From Jaapia argillacea MUCL 33604 (Eukaryota > Basidiomycota > Agaricomycetes > Jaapiales > Jaapiaceae), in assembly GCA_000697665.1 (NCBI GenBank), contig KL197715.1, positions 124,001 through 188,000 on the forward strand: DNA of 64,000 nt. The letters run 5' to 3'. Under the pieces are notes generated by a model that was given only the letters and a program-made list of their open reading frames with translations, did no database searches and was not told where the DNA came from. Shown here piece after piece: positions 47,350 through 57,805 of the stretch. A program made the translations under genes and the position numbers. Within the stretch, counting starts at the first letter, position 1. Each line of letters opens with the position of its first letter.

Positions 47350-49449
47350 ATGTCTGCCCCCCGTGCCCCCAACTCAGCCGCTCCTCCGTACGACGACCCG
47401 GAGAAGGGTACTCTGGAAATACAAGCGGTACACCCTACGGTGGTTACCCTTGGATTGAGTGACAAGAAGGGCGATACGACTATCTCGACCGAGGTGGTCC
47501 CCGCTCCTCCGGTCAAGAAGGAGACTCCGGCCATTCCCCCGGCCAAGAAGCCTTCCCCGAAGCAGTTGTCTAGTTGGACCCTGCTGAAGCTATGGTACAA
47601 TACGTACAGGTCAGTACCCGTTTCAGGATGAATGACTTGGCTATTAATGCGGTGCTACAGGAAGTTTTTCACTGTCGTGTTCACGTTGAACATGATCGCC
47701 CTCGGATTCACGATTGCGGGTTACTGGCAATACCCTGTCCGTTATCCTGGTGCTCTCATCGTCGGTAACATCTCCTTCGGAGTGATGATGCGCAACGAGT
47801 TGTTTGGCCGTACCTTGTACCTCATCGTCAACACTCTCTTTGCCAAGGTTCGATTCTTTCTATCATATGAAAGTTCCTCAGTCTCAACATATCATTCAGT
47901 GGTCACCCATGTGGTTTAGGCTTGCTTGCACATCCACACTTCAGGTAAGCTTATTTTCCGCTGCTCGAAGAACCCGCCTGACATAAATTATCATCAGCAC
48001 CTTGGTGGAATTCACAGTGGATGCACCATCAGCGGCATTGCTTGGTTGATCTGGAGAGTCGTCACCGTTTTCAAGGAACACCGCATCATGCCGAACTCCA
48101 TTTTGACTATGGGCGTTATTTCCAACTTCATTCTCGTCATTTGCGCCATCAGCGCCTTCCCGTGGGTGAGAAACACGCACCACAAGTAAGTTTGATCCCA
48201 ATCTACTGACTATTTATCTGAACAATATTTTTCAAGTGTATTCGAACGTCACCATCGTTTCTCCGGGTGGTCTGGCCTTGGTGCAACTTGTAAGCCACCT
48301 TCTGACAGGTTCAGTTATCCAGACCTGAAGCGTTTTTTGTGTTTCAGGGATTTTCGTCATCTTCAGTGACTTGTATGACACCGAAACTGGCACCTACAAC
48401 TTTACTGGTCCCCATATCGTTCGCCAACAAGACTTCTGGTTTGTCTTGGCCTTGACGTTCTTGTACGTATTGTTCTGGCCCTTTTTAGTACTCCGCTCAC
48501 CGAGGCGCTCTCAGCATCGCCTGGCCCTGGATGGTCACTCGCAGGGTTCCTGTTGATATCGAACTCGTAAGTCCATTTCTGTACAAATGTCGAGCAGAAT
48601 CTGACTCGGATCAAATTCAGCCCTCCCCCAAAGTCGCCGTCATCCGCTTCCAACGGGGAATGCAACAAGGTCTCCTTTCCCGCATCAGTCGCAGCGCTGT
48701 TTGGGAGTACCATGCCTTCGGTGTCATCTCGTGAGTTCTGAGTTTTAGGTTACATTACTATCGGTTGACATTAATGATCTCGACAGGGAGGGACCCCACG
48801 CCAAGTACCACTACTTAATCGCCGGTGTACAAGGTGATTTCACCCGCAGCCTTGTCAACGACCCTCCCACCCATTTGTGGACCCGTCAATTGAAGGTGAG
48901 ACTCCCCGTAAGCACGACGACGCCAAATCACTAATTCAAATATCAGGTCGCTGGTGTCTCCAACACTTCCAACCTGTACAGGCGAGGGTAAGTTGCCTTC
49001 TCGATAATTCAATCGGAGAATATTGAGCTCAACGTTGTGAATCATTAGCATCCGTGTTTGCACTGGTACTGGTTTGGGAGCCGCGCTCGCCACTTGCATC
49101 CAAAGTCCTTATTGGTACCTCATCTGGATTGGCTCTGACCAAGAGAAGACTTTCGGTCCCACCATCTCTGGCCTCATCCACAGGCACTTGGGCCCCGAGC
49201 GATACACTCTCTGGGACTCTAAGCAGCGCGGCGGACGTCCCGATGTCATGAAGATCGTCAAGGAAGTACATGCCACTTGGCAAGCCGAGGTCGTTTTCAT
49301 CACCTCCAACTACCAGGGCAACCAGGAAGTGATGGCTGGCTGCAAGGAAGCTGGAATTCCTGCCTTCGGCACTCTTTGGGATTTCGTACGTGTTTTCAGT
49401 ATTCTTTTGCCTGCTATGATCACATTCTCATCCATTATTCTCTCAGTGA
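47350..49449 (+). CDS. TmpA-like integral membrane oxidoreductase
   Basis: After a Pro-rich cytosolic start (MSAPRAPNSAAPPYDDPEKG, PAIPPAKKPSPKQLSS) there are about six membrane spans (FTVVFTLNMIALGFTIAGYW; TISGIAWLIWRV; LTMGVISNFILVICAISAF; FWFVLALTF and others). The C-terminal half resembles a ferredoxin-reductase-type nucleotide module: EGPHAKYHYLIAGVQGDFTR, CTGTGLGAALATCIQSP, WLIWIGSDQE-like sequence and PAFGTLWDF. This is the architecture of the Aspergillus TmpA/NRPS-like membrane module, a predicted redox protein involved in developmental signalling. About eleven exons; the last intron (49386-49446) places the stop codon TGA directly after PAFGTLWDF. No adenylation domain is present. 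Confidence 0.75.
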
Positions 49450-50011
49450 TTGTGGTTTCGAAGCACATCGCGCCTCGGGTAGAAACGATGGGTCCTCTAT
49501 GTATCGAGTTATTGAGTGAACACCACTGCTGTCCTTGTCCATTCCCTTCTGTATCACCTTACTACCTAATTATGCAACCCGCTCTAGACGCTGGTGGGTC
49601 TATTATTCTTTCATTCGCCCCCCAGGAGTCATTATTTGTGAAAGGACCTCTTCTGAGCCCATTTGGATCTCCGGCCTGGTAACTGGATGTACTATTATTT
49701 CCGAAAAACACTACATTCTACCGTTGCCATTTCTCATCTCTCGAACCCCGAAGTTTATCGGACGGGAAGGAAAGGCTATTTCTGTAGAGCCTCCCATATG
49801 GTCACGGGTATCGTTAGAGGGTTGCGAGTCAATCATGAGAATCGAAGAGCAACAGCCACTGATAGGGTCCTCGTCGAAGCCTTTCGCTTTCCAACACCCA
49901 AAATAAGTTCGATTGGCATTGCAATGAGGCAAAGAATCTTGATCATCCATACGAGACGTCGTGCGCGTGGGTTCAAATGGACGGAGGTCCAACGTGCGAT
50001 GGATAAGAAGT
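49450..50011. other. Intergenic, convergent 3' ends
   Basis: About 560 bp between the 3' ends of the TmpA-like and ERI1-like genes. Open frames occur (for example + 49535-49906) but they lack splice partners or known motifs and are most likely 3' untranslated sequence. Confidence 0.4.
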
Positions 50012-51403
50012 TCAAGTAATGTACTCTTCAAGAATTTCCCCAGGCTTGCCCATCCATTGCCATCGGCGTCTAGGATGGATCACGTAGTTTGGTTCTAACC
50101 GGACGCCCCTCCGTCCAAGTTCTGATATAATCCTCGCGATATTGCGTGTATCCTGCATCACCGAGCACAAAAGAAATCGCATGTCAAACGCTGTGAAAGC
50201 AATGACGAGGGAAGCGACATACGTCGATTCCACTGTGTTGCCGACCTTCGAAGGGTGGGAGTCCGAGGAATTTGAGCTGTGCAGGGATATTGAGGGATAT
50301 TCGCCTTGTGAAAGTGGAGGTCTGTGGGTGAGGGAAAACGGACGTCTCAGATAGAGCCACCTGTGGGATCCGAGCCACTCGATACTTTCCTTGCGGCGAT
50401 CTCTCTCCCTCCCGTACGAAAGGTTAGAAACGATCTTCCTGACATCCATGATGTCTCCTGTGATCCAACTCGGCATCGTCATCTGTGCCCAACGGCAGCA
50501 AGAATACAATCAGAACATATACACACGACTCCACTTGAGGATGGCAGTGCCGACGGACCTTGGATATGAAGCATTGCTTCACAACAAAATCTCGGACGTC
50601 GAACGGCCCATCGCTACACCAGCAAAACCGTTCCAGGCGTTTCCCAGTACCGGGATGGACCAACCCGTTGGCAGATAAGAATTCGGAGAACATTTTCATA
50701 ACTTCTGAGAAGGTTGGTGCTGTGTCAACTTGTTCCTGTGCATATGGTGTCGGTGACAACCTTCATTATCATCGAAGGACGAAAGCAGAACTCGGAGCGC
50801 TGCGGCGAACTCACTTGTGTGATACCAGTGAGCTGGGTACAGAACTGAGATAGGGTAGGTCTCCATGTGGGTTTCACGAAGCTACGAAATTCTGCCACAA
50901 TCTCCAGCTGGCTGGCTTTCCCCTCCTCATCCTTATCTTTCCACCGCATGAGACAGACCGGCCATTCCTGTCAAAGATAAACTGGGTGGTGGGTCAAGAT
51001 CTATGGGCTCGCTTACAATGATTTCATTTGGATAATCAAAAGTGGTCCCTGACATACACGTCCCTTCGACGTCCAAAACTAGGAGAGCGTCGTATGGTTG
51101 CTTCACTTTAACCACGGCTGTTTCTTTGCCGCCTACTTCTTCTGTGGCCACCTGAAGGGGCTTCGGATCGGCAGGTATGCTCGTGTCCTCTGATGAATGT
51201 CCCCGTCCCACCGGGGACAGGAGCACCCCAAAGATTGAGCTCGTTGGTGTAAGGGGGTTCGCAGATTTATCGTCCACTGATAACGACTTTCGGGGTCGTC
51301 TGTTTATCACAAGAGCGCCTATTACGGCTAAAACGACAACCGATCTGGCGGTCCAAGAGGAGGATAAATCCAGTAGCGAGGACATGATACGAGAGTAAAA
51401 CAT
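50012..51403 (-). CDS. ERI1-like DEDDh 3'-5' exonuclease with N-terminal membrane anchor
   Basis: The catalytic domain shows Exo I YDALLVLDVEGTC (Asp and Glu retained; most relatives have DFEAT), then NEIIEWPVCLMRW, FCTQLTGITQ, Exo II CWCSDGPFDVRDF and Exo III with the ERI1-type QLKFLGLPPFEGRQHSGID followed by DTRNIARIISELGRRG, supplying the His and last Asp. The 3' end is VIHPRRRWQWMG and a short tail. Unlike classical ERI1, which is soluble, residues about 15-32 (TARSVVVLAVIGALVINRR) form a likely membrane span. ERI1 nucleases trim histone mRNA, 5.8S rRNA and small RNAs. About five exons; start at 51403 or at the Met six codons further in. Confidence 0.85.
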
Positions 51404-51800
51404 ATTTACGTTGCCCTTTGTCGGTCGAGGACAACATGCATCGTCCTCAAGGCCTCAATTCGAGCATCGAAGAGGTACTTGACCAAAAAGGGCCTTCACA
51501 ACCCCACGTGGATTTGATTCCATGTGGTGGCTGTGCTTTACTATACCTAGCGCCAAGACAATGAGACTTCGCATACACATCTCAACCTCCCCGAAAGCGA
51601 CTTCATGGGTATCTATTTTACACAAGAGGGTACAAGAGGCTACTATATGACCGTCTCCGAAGAGCTAATAGTAATGTGTGACCGCCGTGGGGCATCGGCG
51701 CACTCGGAAGGTGTTGTTGCCTCAGGCTGTTTGAGCTGCTGTCCCAAAAGGACTCTTTACTCGAACGCGGATTCGAGTGTGACAAGGATCAGCATATCGT
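51404..51800. other. ERI1-like gene upstream region
   Basis: About 400 bp holding the promoter of the ERI1-like gene and the 3' flank of the potassium transporter. No gene is seen. Confidence 0.4.
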
Positions 51801-54800
51801 TCAAAATATCGCACTTAGCCTATCACTACGAGGATTTTTCGGCAGGGTAGTGTCCATGCTACGCCCACCAACATCACTCATTCCGTACATCTCATGAATG
51901 ATTTCCTTGCCCTTCCCTTCCCTTCGAAGCTCCACAGGCACCATTACGGCTCTATCAAGTGCAACTGGTAGACCTCGATGTCTGCCTCGAAGCATGACAG
52001 CACATAGCACCAATTTCGATGTCGTGTGTAGCGCTCCAGAGAACGAATGATTTGCCTGGGAATGCTTATCAAAAATGTAGTCGAGGTGAACACTGACAAC
52101 TGACGTTCGGAATGCCTAAACTCAACCCGACCGTCCCGTAGGCAGAGACAATTTCAAAAGCTGGAGCCCATCAGATCATGAAAATCAATGTGCAAAACAC
52201 GCGCGTACCTAGTTGGAAAATATTGAACCAAGTCGAGTTGGCGCTGTCGTTCAGGTTGGCACGCTGGGGAAATACAAGAGTTGTTCAAGTCTGCGAAGAG
52301 ACGGGCGACCTTCGGAGCATGGAACAAACCTCAAGGATACAAAGCAGAAATAACGCCGCCGCAAGCCACCACATATCTGAACACAAATACTTCAGCTCCT
52401 GGTTCACTGTCAATAATCTGTCCTCACCAAAAGACAACTGTCTCCTCATATGGCGCAACAAGTACTTGCCCCATATGGACGCGCGATTCCAATTGGTCGT
52501 AGTCGTATACCGCGTCGGGCTCTTCAGGTTCTTCTCCGTAGACGCCAAGTGATTTTTCTTCGTATACATTAGTGAAGCGAACACTAAAACATACGTGAGC
52601 GACGATACGTTTGATCCGAAACCAAGGTAGGAAGTACCTCATAGCGATGGGGTAGATGGAGATGTACATCATGACGAGATAGAGAACTCTTCGAGGCGGT
52701 TAGCGATAAAAATCGATCCTCAGAACGGGGTGACGTACTTGACAGCGGGTGCCAGGCCCAACAATACTACGGACTGAAAACCCGCTGTACGGACAGCACA
52801 CGCTTGCAAAAGTCCGAGGACGATTCTGGTCCCAACAGGTATCGAATCAATGGATGGATTGCCGATATCCAGGATGAGGAAAAAGAACCAGTCTGTGCAG
52901 CTGAGAAGAATTGGGTGAAAGATTTGATAAGCAACGGATCGCACATACTTCAGGATTATCAACACAGTGAGAAGAAACCAAGTTTGTCTTTCAAAAGCGT
53001 TAGATTGGTGCGCTACATACGTGGAGCGAATGAGCCTGACCTTGACGGGAAAAGATATATGAAACACCGCCGTGGATGATCGAGAAGGAAGTGCAAAGTT
53101 TCATGAAAGCGCGAGTGTTTAGGGACACATCTACTCATCGTCCATCTTCACGAAATTTGGTCGGACGAGCCCAAGCCGTAACAATGATAGACTCACATCA
53201 TCAACCGAAGGCTACCGGCTCATATGCGTCAGCGTTGCGCACGGGATCACCTAATGGCTAACAACTTACAAGATTGGCTGATGTTGAAAAGATCTCAGTA
53301 ATAACAACGGAACAGACGCATATGGGAGACTTACAAACGCAGTGTTCCCAGCCAAGATACACAATATGATGAAGAAGATCATTGGGTATGCTGTTTGGAA
53401 GGGGATCATATTCTGGTCGACTAAAGACATGCCTGTGTTGGCCCAAGCAGCCACGATGATAAAGGCTGGGAACCTTCGTCAGGTACTAGGCATCAGTGAC
53501 AAACGCGTTAGATATGAGTCAAGATGACGGGCTTCATACCAGACCTCATTGACGGATCGGTGTTGCTGAGGTGGCACAAAGTTGCTTTTCCAGCGTGCAG
53601 CGGACATATACGGCCAAATCACTACGAAGGAGATAGCCAAGATCCCAAAATAATACTGAAAATTATTAGTCAAAGCCTTCGGGAGCAGGTCAAGTATACA
53701 CACCAACGGAACAATCCACAACAATGCATGTAGAGCTCTGTACTCAACACCCGTTAACTCCTCAACCTCTTCTCTGGATAACTTGTGGAAATGTGAGTCT
53801 CGATCCGCGACGGCATTGAAGGATAGGTATGGCGCAGGTCTTGCCTGAAGAGGTCTGTCTTGGCCTGAGACTCCCACAAAAGTGAAGGTGCGGGGCATTG
53901 TGACAGCGTGCCTGTATTTATGGTAAAACCCAGGAGCAAAGGTCTGGATTAACTTCCAGAGAACATGCGCAGGGTGAAACCCGCCAAAGTGCGCCTCAGG
54001 AGCTCCGGTTGCGAGTTCTTCATCTCGACTCGCTGACATTCTCCGTGGCGCTGCGAAATCATAAGAGGTCTCGTGATGACCTACGGCGGCTATGTTCTTA
54101 CTCGGCGCAACTTGGACGGTGACCGGTTTCATGACGGATTTGGTGAACCCAATACCACGAGGGACGCCTTGATTGCGTTCCTCCGCGATAGTCCGTACAG
54201 GACGGCTGGAGGATGATGTCTGCGAGATACTTGTCTCCCGCGATGGAATATGAATGTTGTGGACCTCGTCGTTGTGGATTCCCATGGCCATCGATCCAGC
54301 GAAACATGGCACCGTATCAGAGCTGCTCGATTCCGGATACGCGATTCCAGCATGATCTCGAGAGCAATTTCCCAGAGTATCTGGGTACTCAAGAACCTGT
54401 GAGCGCTTCCCATTAATTACGCCGGCTGTCCGTCTGTAAGATTGAGAGTCTGCAAGTCGAGCTCCTGAAGGGTCCCCCTCCTTGCGTCGCATTGCTCTGG
54501 CCCTTGTGCGCTCCAATTCGGCGTCTATAATATGCGACAAATGACGAATGAAGAACCGTCTGATTCGCCCATCGGACTGAGGTAAACCTTCGAAATTGGA
54601 CAGCGCTCACCTTCGAACATACACTGTGACCCAAGAAACTGTGGCCTACGTGGGAGTCAGTCGTCTTGGGGGGGGATCGGTACGAGGAGCACTTACCGGT
54701 GTCCCTAGCATGGATATTATGAACAATATCGCTTGCTGCTATGGAGTCAAGTAACTGAGATCCACTGTGTATAGACCCGTTCCCGTCACACAGCTCACAC

Positions 54801-54982
54801 AAAGAAACAATGCATCGATATATGCGACAGGGAATCGTCCTTGGCAAGCCCAAAGGATCGCAGACGCGACCAGTGGACAGAGTATGCTTGGGAGAGGATC
54901 ATTACCAGCCATCAAAGACCAAGGAATAGCAAACCCACAAGAAAAGGAGATGGATTCGAAAGAAGTTAAAAGTTACAGCCAT
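51801..54982 (-). CDS. TRK1: TRK-family potassium uptake transporter with an in-frame TAG
   Basis: This is a plasma-membrane K+ transporter with four M1-P-M2 units. Segments in order are MAVTFNFFRIHLLFFILCPL, YIDALFLCVSCVTGTGLYTV (first filter), ATVSWVTVYVRR, a long cytosolic loop (53800-54540), WFAAWANTGMSLVDQNMIPF, ILAGNTAF, HETLHFLLDHPRRCFIYLFP, CTDWFFFLILDIGNPSIDSI, NSTWFNIFQL, FEIVSAYGTVGLSLGIPN (last filter) and KLVLCAVMLRGRHRGLP. At 54739-54741 a TAG stands where relatives have an aromatic residue before QQ (LTP-stop-QQAILF). No other break was found; two exons are only 8 nt (53270-53277) and 15 nt (53197-53211). Alternative: a 51-nt phase-0 intron removing the TAG, but that would also delete the first filter. 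Confidence 0.85.
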
Positions 54983-55940
54983 TTTCAATCTCGTGAGGGC
55001 GGCGAGAATGAGGGCTTGTGACGGTCAGTGCTCGCAAAAGGGTCTGCCAAGTCGGTACTGGGTAGAATCGTTGGTAGGTCTGCGGGGAGTATAGCCCTGC
55101 ATGGCCGCATTTTATTCCTATGAACAAGGCCTGCTTCGCTACGCTTCAGCGATTAATTCATATATTTGCAAAGAATCTCTGCTCAGCGGAAGGAAGAGAT
55201 TTCCCGTATGATTTGCCCTCGGAATCAGCACAGTGTGCACCTTGCGTGCATCTAAGGACTCGTCATGAGTTGCCGAAGGGCCTCGGGTTTATTGGGTTTG
55301 GCAGCGCCGAATGTCAAACCATGATCGCCACCTATCAGCCTATCACAAACAGCTCGAGATCGTTGACGAGATTTCGACGAAGGCGGAGCTGCAGAGGTGG
55401 AATCGATAATGGTCACCACATCCAATAAGTATTTATCAAAAAAAATGTAGTGTGGAATATGCACAGAGGGGAATGTAACTCCAGCTCCGCGACATGAAAA
55501 CAATAGCCGAGAGTGAGGATAATAAGCCCCCAGACGACACATAGTTGAAGCACAGTAGCATGGCTCAGAGGAGGATTGATCACAGGGAAGACGTGAGGAC
55601 CAATATAAATGCAGACAAAAGGTGAGGGAATCGTTGCATCGCGACATAGCACAGAGGGGAATGTAGCCCCAGGCCCGAGACATGAAGACAATAGCCAAGA
55701 GTGAGGCAAACAGATGCAAATGAAAGCGGGCAACATGGATAATATACGAGAAGTATGTAAGTATGGGCGAGTTTTGGCCATTCGTGTCACAGCGGGTTTG
55801 GATTGTTCCCTTCGAGCCATGAGATGGACGGACCAAGTGACCCAGGCCACACCTTCCGAATTCAGACATTGTGAATTTCGCGTCTTCCACCTCTTCGCGC
55901 ATACTCTGCTTGTCTATTTCTGAATATTTTTCTGTCTGCA
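54983..55940. other. Intergenic, TRK and CMS1 divergent upstream region
   Basis: About 960 bp containing the promoters of both flanking genes. A long minus-strand frame (55252-55941) runs through it, but it overlaps the CMS1 start and contains the duplicated 58-bp unit, and its product has no recognised domain. Confidence 0.45.
55461..55706. repeat. Imperfect 58-bp direct repeat
   Basis: Two units, 55461-55518 and 55649-55706, begin GCACAGAGGGGAATGTA and end AGAGTGAGG, with about 7 mismatches by eye. They lie 188 bp apart in the CMS1/TRK intergenic region. No terminal inverted repeats or target duplications accompany them. Confidence 0.75.
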
Positions 55941-57081
55941 ATGTCAGGGAAAGCGGATGATCTACAAGACGACTTTGTTCCCGATGAGACTATTGTCCTC
56001 TCTGAAGAAGAGGATGTCAGCGACGACGGTCCTGAGTCTATGAGTGGCGGCGATCAGGATCAGGAAGGAGAGTCAAGCCACAAAGTTCAGTCTTCTGATG
56101 ACAAGGAAAAGAAGAGAAAACGCAGAGAGAAGGAGAAGGAACGTAAAGCAAAGGTATGCCCGGTCATCGAGCCTGTTCCCATCGTTCACAGCACTGATTT
56201 TTACCATGGACGTACGCTACCAGAAACGCAGAATGGCGGAAACACTTGAACCTGCGCAACCCATGTCAATTGCATTCCAACCACCAACACAACTAGCAGA
56301 GTACCTATCATCAATGCAGGCTAAAACCTTCTCCAAGATGTCTTCCATAGAACTAGTTGATATGCAAATACCTGGTGGGTGTTCTTTGTTTCCCCTCTAA
56401 TACGTTCTTATGTTGACTCCCAGACAGAGAGTTCCATAGCGGATACTACTATCTGGACAGGACCTAGAACTCTAGATGAACTCGTAGATTTCATTCCCAA
56501 AGGTACGCTTGTGATTCCTTTCTTGTTCCATGCGTATAATAACTTCCATACAATCTGTGTTGTTGCCTATGATCCAGTTCTCCCCGCGCTCAAAGTCTCC
56601 ATGGCCCAGCGACCCAAACTCAATGGTACACCTTGTCTCATCTTCGTAGCAGGTGCCGCTCTTCGAGTCGCCGATGTCACAAGAGTGCTGAAGACGAAGA
56701 AACTGAGAGGGGAGAAGGGAGGAGAGGTAGCGAAGTTGTTCGCGAGGCATTTCAAGTTGGAGGAGCATGTCACGTATCTGAAGAGAACAAAGATTGGTGT
56801 TGCTGTGGGTACTCCTGGGCGTCTTGGGAAGCTGTTGTGCGAGACAGGTGACCTTTTGACCCCCATTATTTGGCCCGTGTGGACTGGCTAAGACCTCCTT
56901 AGATGCTGTCAATGTCGCGAAGGTAACCCATGTCATCCTTGATGTTTCGTATCAGGACGCGAAGAAACGGACGTTGCTGGACATCCCAGAAACCAGGGAT
57001 GAGGTATTCAAGACAGTTCTGGGCGCACCGAAGCTTTTACAGTCGATAAAGGCCGGAAACGTGAAGGTCGTGTTATTCTGA
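55941..57081 (+). CDS. CMS1: Cms1, 90S pre-ribosome associated protein
   Basis: Cms1 belongs to the U3-containing 90S pre-ribosomal complex that builds the small ribosomal subunit. The N-terminus is acidic and then basic (MSGKADDLQDDFVPDETIVL, KEKKRKRREKEKERKAK), as in nucleolar proteins. The C-terminal half is a degenerate helicase-like fold: GTPCLIFVAGAALRVADVTR, KLFARHFKLEEHVTYLKR, GVAVGTPGRLGKLL (like DEAD-box TPGR), THVILDVSYQDAKKRTLLDI and GNVKVVLF at the end. The protein is around 260-280 residues from about five exons. It starts 960 bp from the TRK gene and precedes SF3A1 on the same strand. Confidence 0.85.
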
Positions 57082-57805
57082 TGGGGATACTTTGCGATGA
57101 CCCAAGTGTAATGAAGATGTCTAGACCTGTAGATTATGATACGATTCGAAGGAATACAATAACACCTGTATACGCGTCAGAAACCCAGAGGATTTACTCG
57201 GTGCGTGATCTGAAGAGGTCGGAGGGGGTCAACACCACTGAAAGGAAGATTTCTCGAATGAACGATTGATTGCTCACCCGCGTGAATTTTGGTACTTTGT
57301 GAATCCCCTTTCGATAGCCCCGAGCATGAGGAGAAAAGACTGTGTACTTGTCCCTCGCCGGCATTTCGTGCTCTTTCGGCAGTTCCAACGCTCGTGTCTA
57401 TCCGCGAGATGAAAACAACGTCCAGTACAGAAAGTATTAGTGGACTCACCAATGCACCACATTGGATACCGCTGGCTCGAACAGTTTCAATCACTGCATC
57501 GACCTTCTTTAACCGAGCTCTCTGGTTGGCTTTTCGGGTTCGGGAGAGTTTCCAAGGGACTTTCCTGAACGAAATTTTGAGTCACAGATTCGTATAGAGA
57601 GGCACGGGAAAGGATATTCACCAGAGCAGACCACCCAGTCGAATCTCGGTCGGGAACATAACTGCAGGTAAAGAAACAGGTTTGAAGGCAGCCTGACTTT
57701 TGCCACCTCCACAAATAGCGATTATGTAAGCAGCTTGCCTCTCCCATTCCGAGTCCCACTTCCCTGTTTGAAACTTGTCACTGCTTGCCTGCATACGACG
57801 ACAAT
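57082..57805. other. Intergenic CMS1-SF3A1
   Basis: About 720 bp between two same-strand genes. Several minus-strand frames of 60-105 codons occur (for example 57177-57494), none recognisable and none with convincing splice partners. Confidence 0.35.

Noticed and set aside
47350-49449. Secondary-metabolite NRPS-like cluster
   Set aside because: Only the membrane/reductase-like module is present; there is no adenylation, carrier or tailoring enzyme set nearby, so the MDR reductase at 28153 is not good evidence of a cluster either.
55252-55941. Long minus-strand frame of 229 codons
   Set aside because: It overlaps the CMS1 start, contains the 58-bp duplicated DNA twice and has no recognisable domain or splice support.
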